DNA from: CALKZN01 sp050633585
Lineage (GTDB): Bacteria; Pseudomonadota; Gammaproteobacteria; Arenicellales; Arenicellaceae
Length of the DNA: 64,000 bases
NCBI GenBank assembly: GCA_050633585.1
Contig: JBOEGT010000004.1
Coordinates: forward strand, 27,870 to 91,869
Reading direction: 5' to 3'
Each line of letters opens with the position of its first letter. The stretch's first letter is position 1. The notes beneath the pieces were generated by a model. It saw nothing but the letters and a program-made list of their open reading frames with translations. It searched no databases and was not told the origin of the DNA. Shown piece by piece: positions 27,651-36,016 of the stretch. Both the position numbers and the translations under genes were made by a program.

Positions 27651-29435
27651 TTATGACAATCGTTTCTCCAATGCGATTAAAATGTGCTTCAACTGCGATG
27701 TCATCAATGGAAACACATGCTGTATGTCTTCCATTGATGACATACTTTCTATTTGGTAAAGATCATCGGCCAGAACATCAAAACCAAACATTTTTGCCTC
27801 ACCTTTCATAGCGTGAGCGACAAATGATAAGGTTTTGATATCTTTTTTTTCAAACGCATCATCAAGCTTTTGAAGATTATTTTTCGTTTCAGAGATATAT
27901 GTGGGAACGATCCTAGCAAACACTTCAGCAGACTGATCTCCAAACTGTTGTTCAAAAAATGTCATGTCAATCTCTGGAAGCAACTGTTTTTCCCCCTCGA
28001 TTGAATTGCTCACTTTTTTAGGTTCATCGACTTTCTTCCCTTTACGTTTTGAATGAATATCCACACTTTGTATCAAATCGATCAAGGAATTCAATGTTAA
28101 GGGCTTGCTGACAAAGCGATCAAACCCCATATCCAATAAATGCTGTCCTTTCTCTTGATATGAAGCAGCGGTTAATGCGACACAATAATGCTCAGCAATA
28201 CTCGGTTCTGAAGCTCTTATCTTCCTAATAGTTGTTTCACCATCCATGACGGGCATTAAAATATCTAAGATAACCAAGTCATAACTGTTTTCCCTCAATT
28301 TATCTAACGCTAGCAAACCATTATCAACAATTTCTGCACGCTGATTTAATTGAGATAACTGCGCTTTTAACACTTGTTGATTCAACATCGTATCTTCGGC
28401 TACCAAGATTCTTAATGGTCTATCCGATGTTTGATTATCCATTCTATGTTGTGCTTCTTGGACGGTTTCAACATTCGCATCATTAACAATCGTCACAGGT
28501 AGCTCAAAACTAAACTCACTTCCTTTTCCAAGTTCGCTTTGACAATAGATTTTACCTAACATCAATTGACACAAGGTCTTACAAATAGGCAAACCTAAAC
28601 CTAAGCTATGAAGAACAACATCATCTTGCTGTTTTCTTTGCGTATATTCTTGGCTGATTGAATTACTTTTTGGAATATGTTGATACAAATCAAAAATTAT
28701 ATCTTGATCACTTTCAGAAACACCTTCACCGCTATCCAAAACTGATGTTTTCAACACCCCTTGATTAGCGTTCACAGCATCTTGAATAAAAAGACAATGC
28801 AGATGAACAAAGCCTGATTGAGTGTACTTGTAGGCGTTATTCACTAAATTGCTTAAGATTTGGTTATAACGACGAATATCAATATTAATAAATGCAGGAA
28901 TATTGTCCGTCGTAATTTTCCACTCTAGACCTTTTTCACGCATTTGAAGTTGAAAGATCTTATTAATGAAGTCAAAGTTTTCTGCCACCTTAACAACACT
29001 CGGCACACTCTCAATATTTCCCCCATCAATCTGTGTAATCTCTAAAATATCATTTAATAGCGACATCATGGACTCAGCGCTTTGAGAAATAATCTTTGCG
29101 CGATCTTTAATCTCACCTGGTGGTAGTTCTGATTCAATTAATTCGGAATAACCGACGATAGCGTTCAATGGTGTGCGAATTTCATGACTAATGGCACCAA
29201 TAAAGTGGGATTTTTCTTTTAAAGATTTACGCAAACGTTGATTCGCTGCATTCAATTCATACGTCGCTTGTTTCACCTCTTCCTGGAGATGTTGTTGTGC
29301 TTCTTCTAGCTGCTGATTAACTAGATATAAATCGCGGGAACGTTGTTCAAGTAATTCTTCTGAAACACGTGCCGATTTTCGTAGCCTTTCAGCTCTTGAC
29401 TTCGCTAAGTGGTATTTTTTCTCGAAATCAGGCAT
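27651..29435 (-). CDS. Soluble hybrid histidine kinase with REC and HPt domains (H-NOX partner, SypF/HahK-like)
   Basis: The 594-residue protein has no membrane helix. Order: coiled coil (about 5-75), HisKA with His84 in FIGAISHEIRTPLNA, HATPase with NNAYKY, DSGEGVS and SLGLGLPI, a REC domain with Asp391 in LVILDILMPVMDG, and an HPt domain with His541 in AHAMKGEAKMFG. Phosphate can thus run His84 -> Asp391 -> His541 and out to the SypG-like regulator. Such coiled-coil kinases without a sensor domain are typical partners of stand-alone H-NOX proteins (HnoK, HqsK, HahK). It lies 35 bases downstream of the H-NOX gene and ends the regulator operon. Confidence 0.93.
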   Translation of the reverse strand: MPDFEKKYHLAKSRAERLRKSARVSEELLEQRSRDLYLVNQQLEEAQQHLQEEVKQATYELNAANQRLRKSLKEKSHFIGAISHEIRTPLNAIVGYSELIESELPPGEIKDRAKIISQSAESMMSLLNDILEITQIDGGNIESVPSVVKVAENFDFINKIFQLQMREKGLEWKITTDNIPAFINIDIRRYNQILSNLVNNAYKYTQSGFVHLHCLFIQDAVNANQGVLKTSVLDSGEGVSESDQDIIFDLYQHIPKSNSISQEYTQRKQQDDVVLHSLGLGLPICKTLCQLMLGKIYCQSELGKGSEFSFELPVTIVNDANVETVQEAQHRMDNQTSDRPLRILVAEDTMLNQQVLKAQLSQLNQRAEIVDNGLLALDKLRENSYDLVILDILMPVMDGETTIRKIRASEPSIAEHYCVALTAASYQEKGQHLLDMGFDRFVSKPLTLNSLIDLIQSVDIHSKRKGKKVDEPKKVSNSIEGEKQLLPEIDMTFFEQQFGDQSAEVFARIVPTYISETKNNLQKLDDAFEKKDIKTLSFVAHAMKGEAKMFGFDVLADDLYQIESMSSMEDIQHVFPLMTSQLKHILIALEKRLS

Positions 29436-29470
29436 GACACAAAAAAGTATCTTGCGAAAAAATTAAGAAT

Positions 29471-30007
29471 CTATGCGGTTTGAATAACAAATGTCGCACG
29501 TTTTTGATCTTCTGAAATGTCATAATGTGTCAGTGTTTGTTTGTTTTCATAAAACTGTAAACACGCATTAACCAGTGCATGGGCAACCCCTGCCAAAGGT
29601 CTCGGAGATTGGTAACTTAAGCGTAATTCGTCGCCATTTTCATCATAAACAAATTGGGGCAGTTCAGCATCGGGGTAAAGCTTTTTCACCTCAACATGAA
29701 TATGGTCATCAATCGTTTTCAACATACTAACTGCATTATCAACGCCTTCAAAAAAAACGCCATAATCTCGATGAAAAACAGTAAATAGATGATTTGCGAA
29801 TGCTTGTAGTAAATCTCCTGCGTCATTCCCGGTATATGAGGCCGCTTTCACTAATAATTGAATCAGTTCTTGATAATCATAAAAGCCAACACGCGAATAC
29901 GCTCCTTCGGAAGCGAGTTCAGCGGAATCAATAATCTCCTGAGCCTCATCCTCCCCTACTTGGTTTTCTAAAAACTCAATAAACTCACAAAATAATAAAC
30001 CTTTCAT
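29471..30007 (-). CDS. hnoX: H-NOX haem nitric-oxide sensor
   Basis: The 178-residue protein is a stand-alone H-NOX domain. It opens MKGLLFCEFIEFLENQVGED, has the proximal haem ligand His104 in HVEVKKLYPDAELPQF, the conserved proline Pro117 13 residues on, and the porphyrin-anchoring YxSxR motif at Tyr132-Ser134-Arg136 (SYQSPRPL). The position matching the distal Tyr of O2-binding H-NOX proteins carries Val141, as in NO-selective members; this rests on alignment from memory. It should bind NO and alter the activity of the adjacent kinase. Its start is 13 bases after the SypG-like stop. Confidence 0.95.
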   Translation of the reverse strand: MKGLLFCEFIEFLENQVGEDEAQEIIDSAELASEGAYSRVGFYDYQELIQLLVKAASYTGNDAGDLLQAFANHLFTVFHRDYGVFFEGVDNAVSMLKTIDDHIHVEVKKLYPDAELPQFVYDENGDELRLSYQSPRPLAGVAHALVNACLQFYENKQTLTHYDISEDQKRATFVIQTA

Positions 30008-30020
30008 TGAGGCACACTCC

Positions 30021-31409
30021 TTACCATTGTTGAATCTTTCTATAAATTGTTGAAGGACTCACATCGAGCAATGCTGCTGCTTTTGGAATATTGTTATTAC
30101 AAATCTGAATTGCGCTTTCAATCGCCTCCCTTTCAACGTCTGCAAGAGGTCTAATACTTGATAGCAAATCATGATTAGACAACGTTTCCTGACCTGAGAT
30201 CTCTTTATGCTTATATTCTTCCCTATTATGAGATGAACTTTCAACTGTTAATTGTAAATTTTTCAGTTGCACTTTCTTCTGTTTTACATCTTGCTGCATG
30301 ACAACAGCCCGACGAATCACATTTTGCAGCTCTCTAACATTCCCTTGCCAGGCATATTTTTTCAACGCGTTTTTCGCATCATCTTCAAAACCGCTAAGCA
30401 ACTTGCCTTCATCTTTCGCAAATTTTTTCAAAAACGCAGTGGCTATTTCAACAACATCGCCTTTGCGTTTGCGAAGAGGCGGCATTTCAATACTAATCAC
30501 ATTTAAACGATAATATAGATCTTCTCGAAATCGCCCCGCTTCAACTTCTTGATAAGCATCCCTATTCGTTGCACAAATGAATCTCACATCAACTTTTTCA
30601 GTTTTGCTAGCGCCTACTTTTTGAAATGTTTGAGATTGAATAAAACGTAATAATTTTGCCTGTAAGTCAATATCCATTTCAGCAATTTCATCTAAAAACA
30701 AGGTTCCACCATTAGCTTGACTTGCAGCACCATCTCGATTGCTTACCGCGCCAGTAAAGGCACCTTTGACATGCCCAAAAATTTCACTTTCAACCAAGTC
30801 CCGTGGAATAGCAGCACAGTTTAACGCAATAAATGGTTTGCCATTTCGATCACTTTCATGGTGAATAGCGCTGGCACAGACTTCTTTACCCGTGCCGCTT
30901 TCTCCGGTCACAAAAACAGGCACAGTGCTTTGTGCAACCTGTTCAATCGTTTGATAAACCAATTGCATCGGCGCTGAAGAACCAACAAAACCGTGAAAGC
31001 CGGATCGGCTATTGGCTTCGAACTCTTCGACAATATTCTCTAATTCAGAGTGCTCAATTACATTTTTGAGTGTCGTCACAAAACGGTCAGCACTCACCGG
31101 TTTCTCAAGAAAATCTTTTGCCCCTAATTCAAGAGCAGCTTTCGCTTCTGTATAAGTCCCCGTACCTGTCGCCATAATGACTTCTACATCAAGGTCGTCA
31201 TGATGGATTGCCCGGAGAATGTCCATACCATTCATATCTGGCAACAATAAATCTAACACCACGACTCTAGGCTTTCTCGAATAAATATATTCTAAGGCCT
31301 TAGCCCCATCATCGACGTGATCCACAACCCATGGCTCATGCCGTAAATACTCCATATACGCTTGTGCAAGAGCTGCACTATCTTCAACCAATAAAATATC
31401 TGTTTTCAC
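30021..31409 (-). CDS. Sigma-54-dependent response regulator, SypG/LuxO-like
   Basis: The 462-residue protein has a REC domain (Asp53 in VVLDLLLPDMNG, Lys in FLEKPVS), an AAA+ sigma-54 domain (Walker A GESGTGKE, GAFTGA loop in KGAFTGAVSNRDG, Walker B GGTLFLDEI) and a Fis-type C-terminal HTH (NNIPKAAALLDVSPSTIYRK) very close to that of LuxO/SypG. Phosphorylated, it should activate sigma-54 promoters from upstream sites such as 25121-25134 and 31471-31484. The start is a GTG (31407-31409) with GGAG eight bases upstream. It heads the operon that continues with H-NOX and its kinase and is divergent from the STAS-Wza operon. Confidence 0.93.
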   Translation of the reverse strand: MKTDILLVEDSAALAQAYMEYLRHEPWVVDHVDDGAKALEYIYSRKPRVVVLDLLLPDMNGMDILRAIHHDDLDVEVIMATGTGTYTEAKAALELGAKDFLEKPVSADRFVTTLKNVIEHSELENIVEEFEANSRSGFHGFVGSSAPMQLVYQTIEQVAQSTVPVFVTGESGTGKEVCASAIHHESDRNGKPFIALNCAAIPRDLVESEIFGHVKGAFTGAVSNRDGAASQANGGTLFLDEIAEMDIDLQAKLLRFIQSQTFQKVGASKTEKVDVRFICATNRDAYQEVEAGRFREDLYYRLNVISIEMPPLRKRKGDVVEIATAFLKKFAKDEGKLLSGFEDDAKNALKKYAWQGNVRELQNVIRRAVVMQQDVKQKKVQLKNLQLTVESSSHNREEYKHKEISGQETLSNHDLLSSIRPLADVEREAIESAIQICNNNIPKAAALLDVSPSTIYRKIQQW

Positions 31410-31470
31410 ACACCATTCTCCATGAGCGTTAATTGAACTATGCGATACCCGAGTAGCATCTCACATTGGT

Positions 31471-31484
31471 TTGCAAAATGCGAA
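31471..31484 (+). promoter_or_regulatory. Candidate enhancer (UAS) for the SypG-like activator, right copy
   Basis: The top strand reads TTGCAAAATGCGAA, whose reverse complement TTCGCATTTTGCAA differs by one base from the site at 25121-25134. It lies exactly 60 bases upstream of the -24 T of the sigma-54 promoter at 31545, the same geometry as the left copy. It also lies upstream of the regulator operon itself, so autoregulation is possible. Confidence 0.72.
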
Positions 31485-31544
31485 TTAATAACAAACATCA
31501 ATGCAAAAAAAACATAAGTACATGATTTTAATGGCATTAATTAA

Positions 31545-31560
31545 TGGCCCTTATCTTGCT
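31545..31560 (+). promoter_or_regulatory. Sigma-54 promoter of the STAS-Wza-Wzz-Wzy operon
   Basis: TGGCCCTTATCTTGCT fits TGGCAC-N5-TTGCW closely, with GG (31546-31547) and GC (31558-31559) correctly spaced. The predicted start point near 31571 gives a leader of about 45 bases to the STAS ATG. Confidence 0.82.
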
Positions 31561-31616
31561 ATCACTATGTATATCAACACTTAAATACAAAGCAACGGCA
31601 ACTATTACGCAAAACA

Positions 31617-31967
31617 ATGAAACAGAAAATATTACAGACACCGATATTTATTCAAGCTGAAAGTGATTTGAGCAAAGAAGGCAGCAATATTGTTCATGTC
31701 TTAAATCAGCAGTCAACATCCGTATTATTAGATTTTAGTGTCGTGACAACAATGAATACTTCCACAATATTGTTAATGCTAAAAGCCCAACAAATTCTAA
31801 CCAAAAAAGGATTAGGGCTAGCTTTAATCAATCCCAGTTCTGCCGTAAGAACTTGGCTCTACATCACAAAATTACAACGCGTTATTCCTACCTTTCCAAA
31901 TTTAAATATCGCGAATAGGTATATCCAAGAATTATCCAACGCAAACAACTCATCAAAAAATGTATAA
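31617..31967 (+). CDS. STAS-domain protein, SypA-like
   Basis: This 116-residue protein is a single STAS (anti-sigma-factor-antagonist) domain: LLDFSVVTTMNTSTILLMLKAQQIL matches the SpoIIAA phospho-loop region, with Ser49 the candidate phosphosite. In Vibrio fischeri SypA, a similar protein first in the syp operon, is needed for biofilm and is controlled by Ser phosphorylation through SypE. No SypE-like kinase/phosphatase is seen in this window. It is first in a sigma-54-driven operon and overlaps the N-terminal extension of the next frame by eight bases. Confidence 0.85.
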   Translation: MKQKILQTPIFIQAESDLSKEGSNIVHVLNQQSTSVLLDFSVVTTMNTSTILLMLKAQQILTKKGLGLALINPSSAVRTWLYITKLQRVIPTFPNLNIANRYIQELSNANNSSKNV

Positions 31968-31986
31968 AAACTCAGCGGATATTATT

Positions 31987-33156
31987 ATGAAAATTCCTTT
32001 CAAACACACATTACTTGCTTCTTTGGCATTAAGCCTATTGTGCGCTTGCTCACAAAAACAAGCGATACTTAATGATGGCGTTGTTATCGCTGATAATGAC
32101 TTTCGATTAACGCGCCCTGTGAAGACACATATCCCTGACAACATTCAGGACACATCAAAACACTTAGATATCCTCCCACGCACACTCGTCATGAGTTCAG
32201 GAGATAAAATCGACATTAATATTCAAGGTGGAAAACAGTTTAGCGGTTTATTCACCATAGATATTGATGGCTACCTAAAACTTCCTTATCTGCAACCAAT
32301 TTTCGCCAATGGCTTAACGATCAATGAAATCACTCAACGCTTACGTACTACATTAGAAATGGAAAATATTTTTAAGCCAGAGTTTTTAAATGTTTCACTA
32401 ACGCCAGTTCAATGGTCATCTGCTTTTATTAACATTAAAGGTGCAGTCTATAAGCCTGGCAGTATCATTATTAACGAACGTAATTTCAAAAATGAAAACC
32501 AACAAGTCACTTCTTCAACCGGCGATTTTGCCGACAAACGCTTATTGTCTAGTGCATTAAAAGCCGCTGGAGGCATTCGGCCTGACGCAGACCTAAGTCG
32601 CATACAATTAATACGTAAAGATAAGACTTACATTATTGATTTACGTGCAGTGATGACGGGAGACATCATCATTCATGATCCAGTGTTAACTATGGGAGAT
32701 TCAATCATTGTCCCATCGGTTGGATATTTACAAAAAGAGCTATTCAAGATATCTCGCATCACACCACCTGGGTTTCGTATATTCCTTTCAAACTTAACTG
32801 TCCCAGCGGCGAGCAACAATGCATCAGCTGTTGGGAAGTACTCATCCAACCTACCTATCGGTTCTCGCTTACTCACAGCCGCTATTTCGGCTAACTGCGT
32901 CGGAGGAACACAAAGCGTTAACGCTAAACGCCAAGTCGTCTTAGCAGGCAATGACCCAAGAACCAATATGGTACGCATTACACATAAAAGCATCGAAGAA
33001 TTATTTGCCGCTCCTAATGCAGATAATGTGAATCCTTTCTTATTACCGAATGACCATATTGCATGCTTTGACTCTACAGTGACTAACTGGAGAGACATAG
33101 GCCGTGCATTAAGTGACATTTTATCACCGATTAAAGTATTAGGAGGTTCACTATGA
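31987..33156 (+). CDS. Outer-membrane polysaccharide export lipoprotein (Wza/SypC-like)
   Basis: The protein has a lipoprotein signal (KIPFKHTLLASLALSLLCAC, cleavage before the second Cys of CAC), a poly-export domain (about residues 50-130, GDKIDINIQGGKQFSGLFTIDIDG) and an SLBB-type segment (FINIKGAVYKPGSIII, AAGGIRPDADLSRI). It should form the outer-membrane exit pore. I choose the ATG at 31987 (389 residues); an upstream in-frame ATG at 31960 overlaps the STAS gene, has no ribosome site and would spoil the signal peptide. The stop overlaps the next gene as ATGA. It is close in length to Wza (379). Confidence 0.92.
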   Translation: MKIPFKHTLLASLALSLLCACSQKQAILNDGVVIADNDFRLTRPVKTHIPDNIQDTSKHLDILPRTLVMSSGDKIDINIQGGKQFSGLFTIDIDGYLKLPYLQPIFANGLTINEITQRLRTTLEMENIFKPEFLNVSLTPVQWSSAFINIKGAVYKPGSIIINERNFKNENQQVTSSTGDFADKRLLSSALKAAGGIRPDADLSRIQLIRKDKTYIIDLRAVMTGDIIIHDPVLTMGDSIIVPSVGYLQKELFKISRITPPGFRIFLSNLTVPAASNNASAVGKYSSNLPIGSRLLTAAISANCVGGTQSVNAKRQVVLAGNDPRTNMVRITHKSIEELFAAPNADNVNPFLLPNDHIACFDSTVTNWRDIGRALSDILSPIKVLGGSL

Positions 33157-34577
33157 TCAAGCACTTTCTTAAAACGCTTAAGACAACTGCATATAACGTT
33201 ATTGCTTTTATATATCGTATTTTTTCAAGAATTAGCCGATACACCATTACTTTTATAGTGCTTAACTCTACGATTTGGTCGATAGCACTTGTCACAATAA
33301 CACTACTACCTGAAAGGTATGAGAGCCAATGGACATTAATACTTCCTGGCGCTGGTGTTGGAGGACGTATGGATATCGACAGTATTGGATCAGCGAGCGC
33401 TATCGTTAATTCGGGTTTTTCAAATAGAAATTTGAGCCCAAAAGTCAATTATAAATCCATTGCCCAGAGCAGCAAATTAATAAAAGAAGCGGCACTATTA
33501 TCGGATATGAATCACAAAGATTTTGGTCAACCTGGCATTAAGTTTGTCGACCAAACATCACTGATTTTCTTTTCATTAAGCGCTAGCTCCCCTGAACTCG
33601 CTCAAAAGAAGTCATGGGCGCTATATCACGCACTTGAAAAGGAAATTAATACGCTTCGTATGGATGAAATCAAGCGTCGAGAAAAAGGCATTCAAAACAT
33701 GCTAAAAACATTTGGTGAAAAATTAAACAAAACAAAAAATGAATTATTAGACTATCAAGCGCAAAGTAACATTACCACAATAGAACAATTTAATCGGATT
33801 CCGTTATTGATTGAGGATATGCGTATTCAGCTTCTAAACCTGACAACACAAAAAGAACAAACCTATGAAGAAATGATGACACTGCATAGGATCTTAGGGT
33901 TAACCTCAAAACAAGCATCTCAATTAATGTCACTGCAAGCAGATCCACTATTTAACAAGTTATTAGAAAACCAAGCGACCGCAAGCGCATCGTTAGCAGA
34001 GTTCAGTAATTTATATGGGGATCAACATCCCGAAGTTAAACAACATAATTTAGCCTATCAATCTGCATCAAAAGCGATAAAAAATCGTTCTGAACAACTC
34101 ATAGGAAAACAACAATGGCTGGCAAAAACTTCATTATCTGACAATGCGAAACGCAATGACCTAATGTATGACTTAATAGGCAAAAAAATTACTTATGAAG
34201 GTTTCAAACGTAAAATCACACAACTGGCTCAACAAATAGAAACTTACCAAGCACGCATTCAGGACCAAGCGAAAAGTGTCAGCCAATTAGATGAACTAGA
34301 ACGAGCCCATCAAATAGCAAAGGCCGTTTTTACTTCGGCTGTTGCAAAAATAGACACGGGTAAATCTGATATTTTTGCATCATACCCCATGATTCAATTA
34401 TTTATGCCGCCAACACTGCCCGAAACCGTCAGTGGAGCAAAGCCATTGCATGTGTACTTAGGTGCCATTTCAGGCAGTTTATTATCTATATTAATTTTGA
34501 TCATTTTATGGATCAGGAGACGCCAAAACCCAATCGTATTAAACCAAGCCGTCACTGAAAAACAGATGAATAGGTGA
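33153..34577 (+). CDS. Wzz/GumC-type chain-length and export co-polymerase without a tyrosine kinase domain
   Basis: The 474-residue protein has a membrane helix near the N-terminus (about 30-52), a periplasmic coiled-coil domain (about 150-390) and a C-terminal membrane helix (about 435-460, GAISGSLLSILILIILW). This is the layout of polysaccharide co-polymerases. After the last helix only about 15 residues remain, so there is no cytoplasmic Wzc kinase domain and no Tyr-rich tail. It begins on the last bases of the Wza gene (ATGA) and is followed three bases later by the Wzy-like gene. Confidence 0.88.
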   Translation: MIKHFLKTLKTTAYNVIAFIYRIFSRISRYTITFIVLNSTIWSIALVTITLLPERYESQWTLILPGAGVGGRMDIDSIGSASAIVNSGFSNRNLSPKVNYKSIAQSSKLIKEAALLSDMNHKDFGQPGIKFVDQTSLIFFSLSASSPELAQKKSWALYHALEKEINTLRMDEIKRREKGIQNMLKTFGEKLNKTKNELLDYQAQSNITTIEQFNRIPLLIEDMRIQLLNLTTQKEQTYEEMMTLHRILGLTSKQASQLMSLQADPLFNKLLENQATASASLAEFSNLYGDQHPEVKQHNLAYQSASKAIKNRSEQLIGKQQWLAKTSLSDNAKRNDLMYDLIGKKITYEGFKRKITQLAQQIETYQARIQDQAKSVSQLDELERAHQIAKAVFTSAVAKIDTGKSDIFASYPMIQLFMPPTLPETVSGAKPLHVYLGAISGSLLSILILIILWIRRRQNPIVLNQAVTEKQMNR

Positions 34578-34580
34578 GTC

Positions 34581-35891
34581 ATGGATACCACACTAAACAA
34601 TCCAATCACTTCCGATAAAACAGTGAAGACTGAGGCAGAAATCACCCCACAAAACATAGCAGAAAAAATTGTATATCGGAGTATTACCCTAATTTGGGTA
34701 TTCTATTTCACGGGATTGCTGTATGTCGCTGGCTCGGCTGTCGGATGGCTGTTATTAACTGTGTTATTTTTACAATTTCTAAAGGGTGAAGAACTCAAAA
34801 ATCATTGGCTCGTTTATATCTGGACATCGGCTATGTTGGTTATGTTGCTCACTATTTTTATAGGGCATATTAACCTAAACCTATCGACAGGGAGCCTCAT
34901 TAAATCAACGATTGGTTGGGCAAAAGGTTGGGCTTTATTTGCTGTTTTTCCTTTCGTAGCAGCACTCAATATTCGTCCTCAGTTAGTCGTGCGCGCCATG
35001 ATGAAACTGGGGCAACAGACCCTATTTATCATTCCACTGCTAGTCATTGCAGCATTTATTCATTTACCTGGAAATTTATACAGCTCACCTTTAAAATTTC
35101 TTGCAAACCCATCTTTCTTCGATATAGAACTGTATGGTTTAAATGCGTCCACTGGATTGCCAAGATGGCGCTTATTTACTCCATGGGGTCCAGCATTAGG
35201 TTTATACGGAAACTTATTACTCGCCTTGTGTTTTACTGAAAACAACACAAGGTTTCGGGTAATTGGATTCGTCACAGCATTTGCCATGATTCTTTTATCT
35301 CAATCTCGAATGGGTATGCTATGTATGTTATGCATTCCTTTTTTTTGTTTTAATTTGATCCGAGTTAAACAAATTAAATACCTAATCATTTTGGCGATAC
35401 TAGCTCCAGTCCTTGCAGCATTTGCAAAGCCAGCCTTAATCATCGCTGAAGATCTAAGAGAACAGATTCATAATGCACGATCTGATTCATCCAGAGTGAG
35501 AGGTGCTCTGGAACGTATTGCAATAGAAAGATGGAAAAACGAAGCACCTATCTGGGGGCATGGTGTCGTTGAAAAAGGGTCACATTATGTCGAATACATG
35601 CCAATTGGTTCACATCATACGTGGCTAGGGCTTTTATTTGTCAAAGGACTCATCGGCTTGTTAGCCATGGCTATTCCATTAGCAATCACTTTGGCATGGA
35701 CGGGTTTTCGTTACTTTGTGGATAGTGATGTCTCAGAAAGTTTTGTAAGGTACCGAACGGCATTGCATTTGTTGTTAATTCTTTGCGCATATAGCCTCAC
35801 TGAAAATCTAGAAATTCTCGCTTATTTACATTGGCCTGCTCTCTTGTTTATTGGATTAACATTGAAAATGTCGTGCCAACGAAAACCATAG
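34581..35891 (+). CDS. Wzy/O-antigen ligase-like membrane polymerase (SypL-like)
   Basis: The 436-residue protein is hydrophobic, with about 11-12 membrane segments. The loop GVVEKGSHYVEYMPIGSHHTWLGLLFVKGLIGL is the Wzy_C signature seen in O-antigen ligases and Wzy polymerases, where the His pair and preceding Gly mark the periplasmic active loop. It should polymerise or attach the repeat units supplied by the flippase at 22525-23886. It closes the sigma-54-driven operon; I see no terminator hairpin directly after it. Confidence 0.88.
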   Translation: MDTTLNNPITSDKTVKTEAEITPQNIAEKIVYRSITLIWVFYFTGLLYVAGSAVGWLLLTVLFLQFLKGEELKNHWLVYIWTSAMLVMLLTIFIGHINLNLSTGSLIKSTIGWAKGWALFAVFPFVAALNIRPQLVVRAMMKLGQQTLFIIPLLVIAAFIHLPGNLYSSPLKFLANPSFFDIELYGLNASTGLPRWRLFTPWGPALGLYGNLLLALCFTENNTRFRVIGFVTAFAMILLSQSRMGMLCMLCIPFFCFNLIRVKQIKYLIILAILAPVLAAFAKPALIIAEDLREQIHNARSDSSRVRGALERIAIERWKNEAPIWGHGVVEKGSHYVEYMPIGSHHTWLGLLFVKGLIGLLAMAIPLAITLAWTGFRYFVDSDVSESFVRYRTALHLLLILCAYSLTENLEILAYLHWPALLFIGLTLKMSCQRKP

Positions 35892-36016
35892 CTCCAAGAC
35901 TGCCGACATCTGTTTTTTACAAATTTTTTACATATTTATTAAATTCGTCTGACTTCTTAATTTTGTGCTATATCTACTATTCACATCGAAACAACATAAT
36001 TCGATGAGGCCTCATA

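Noticed and set aside
31531..31550. A second sigma-54 box starting at the first TGGCAT (31532)
   Set aside because: Spacing puts AATGG where the -12 GC should be; the box at 31545-31560 fits fully.
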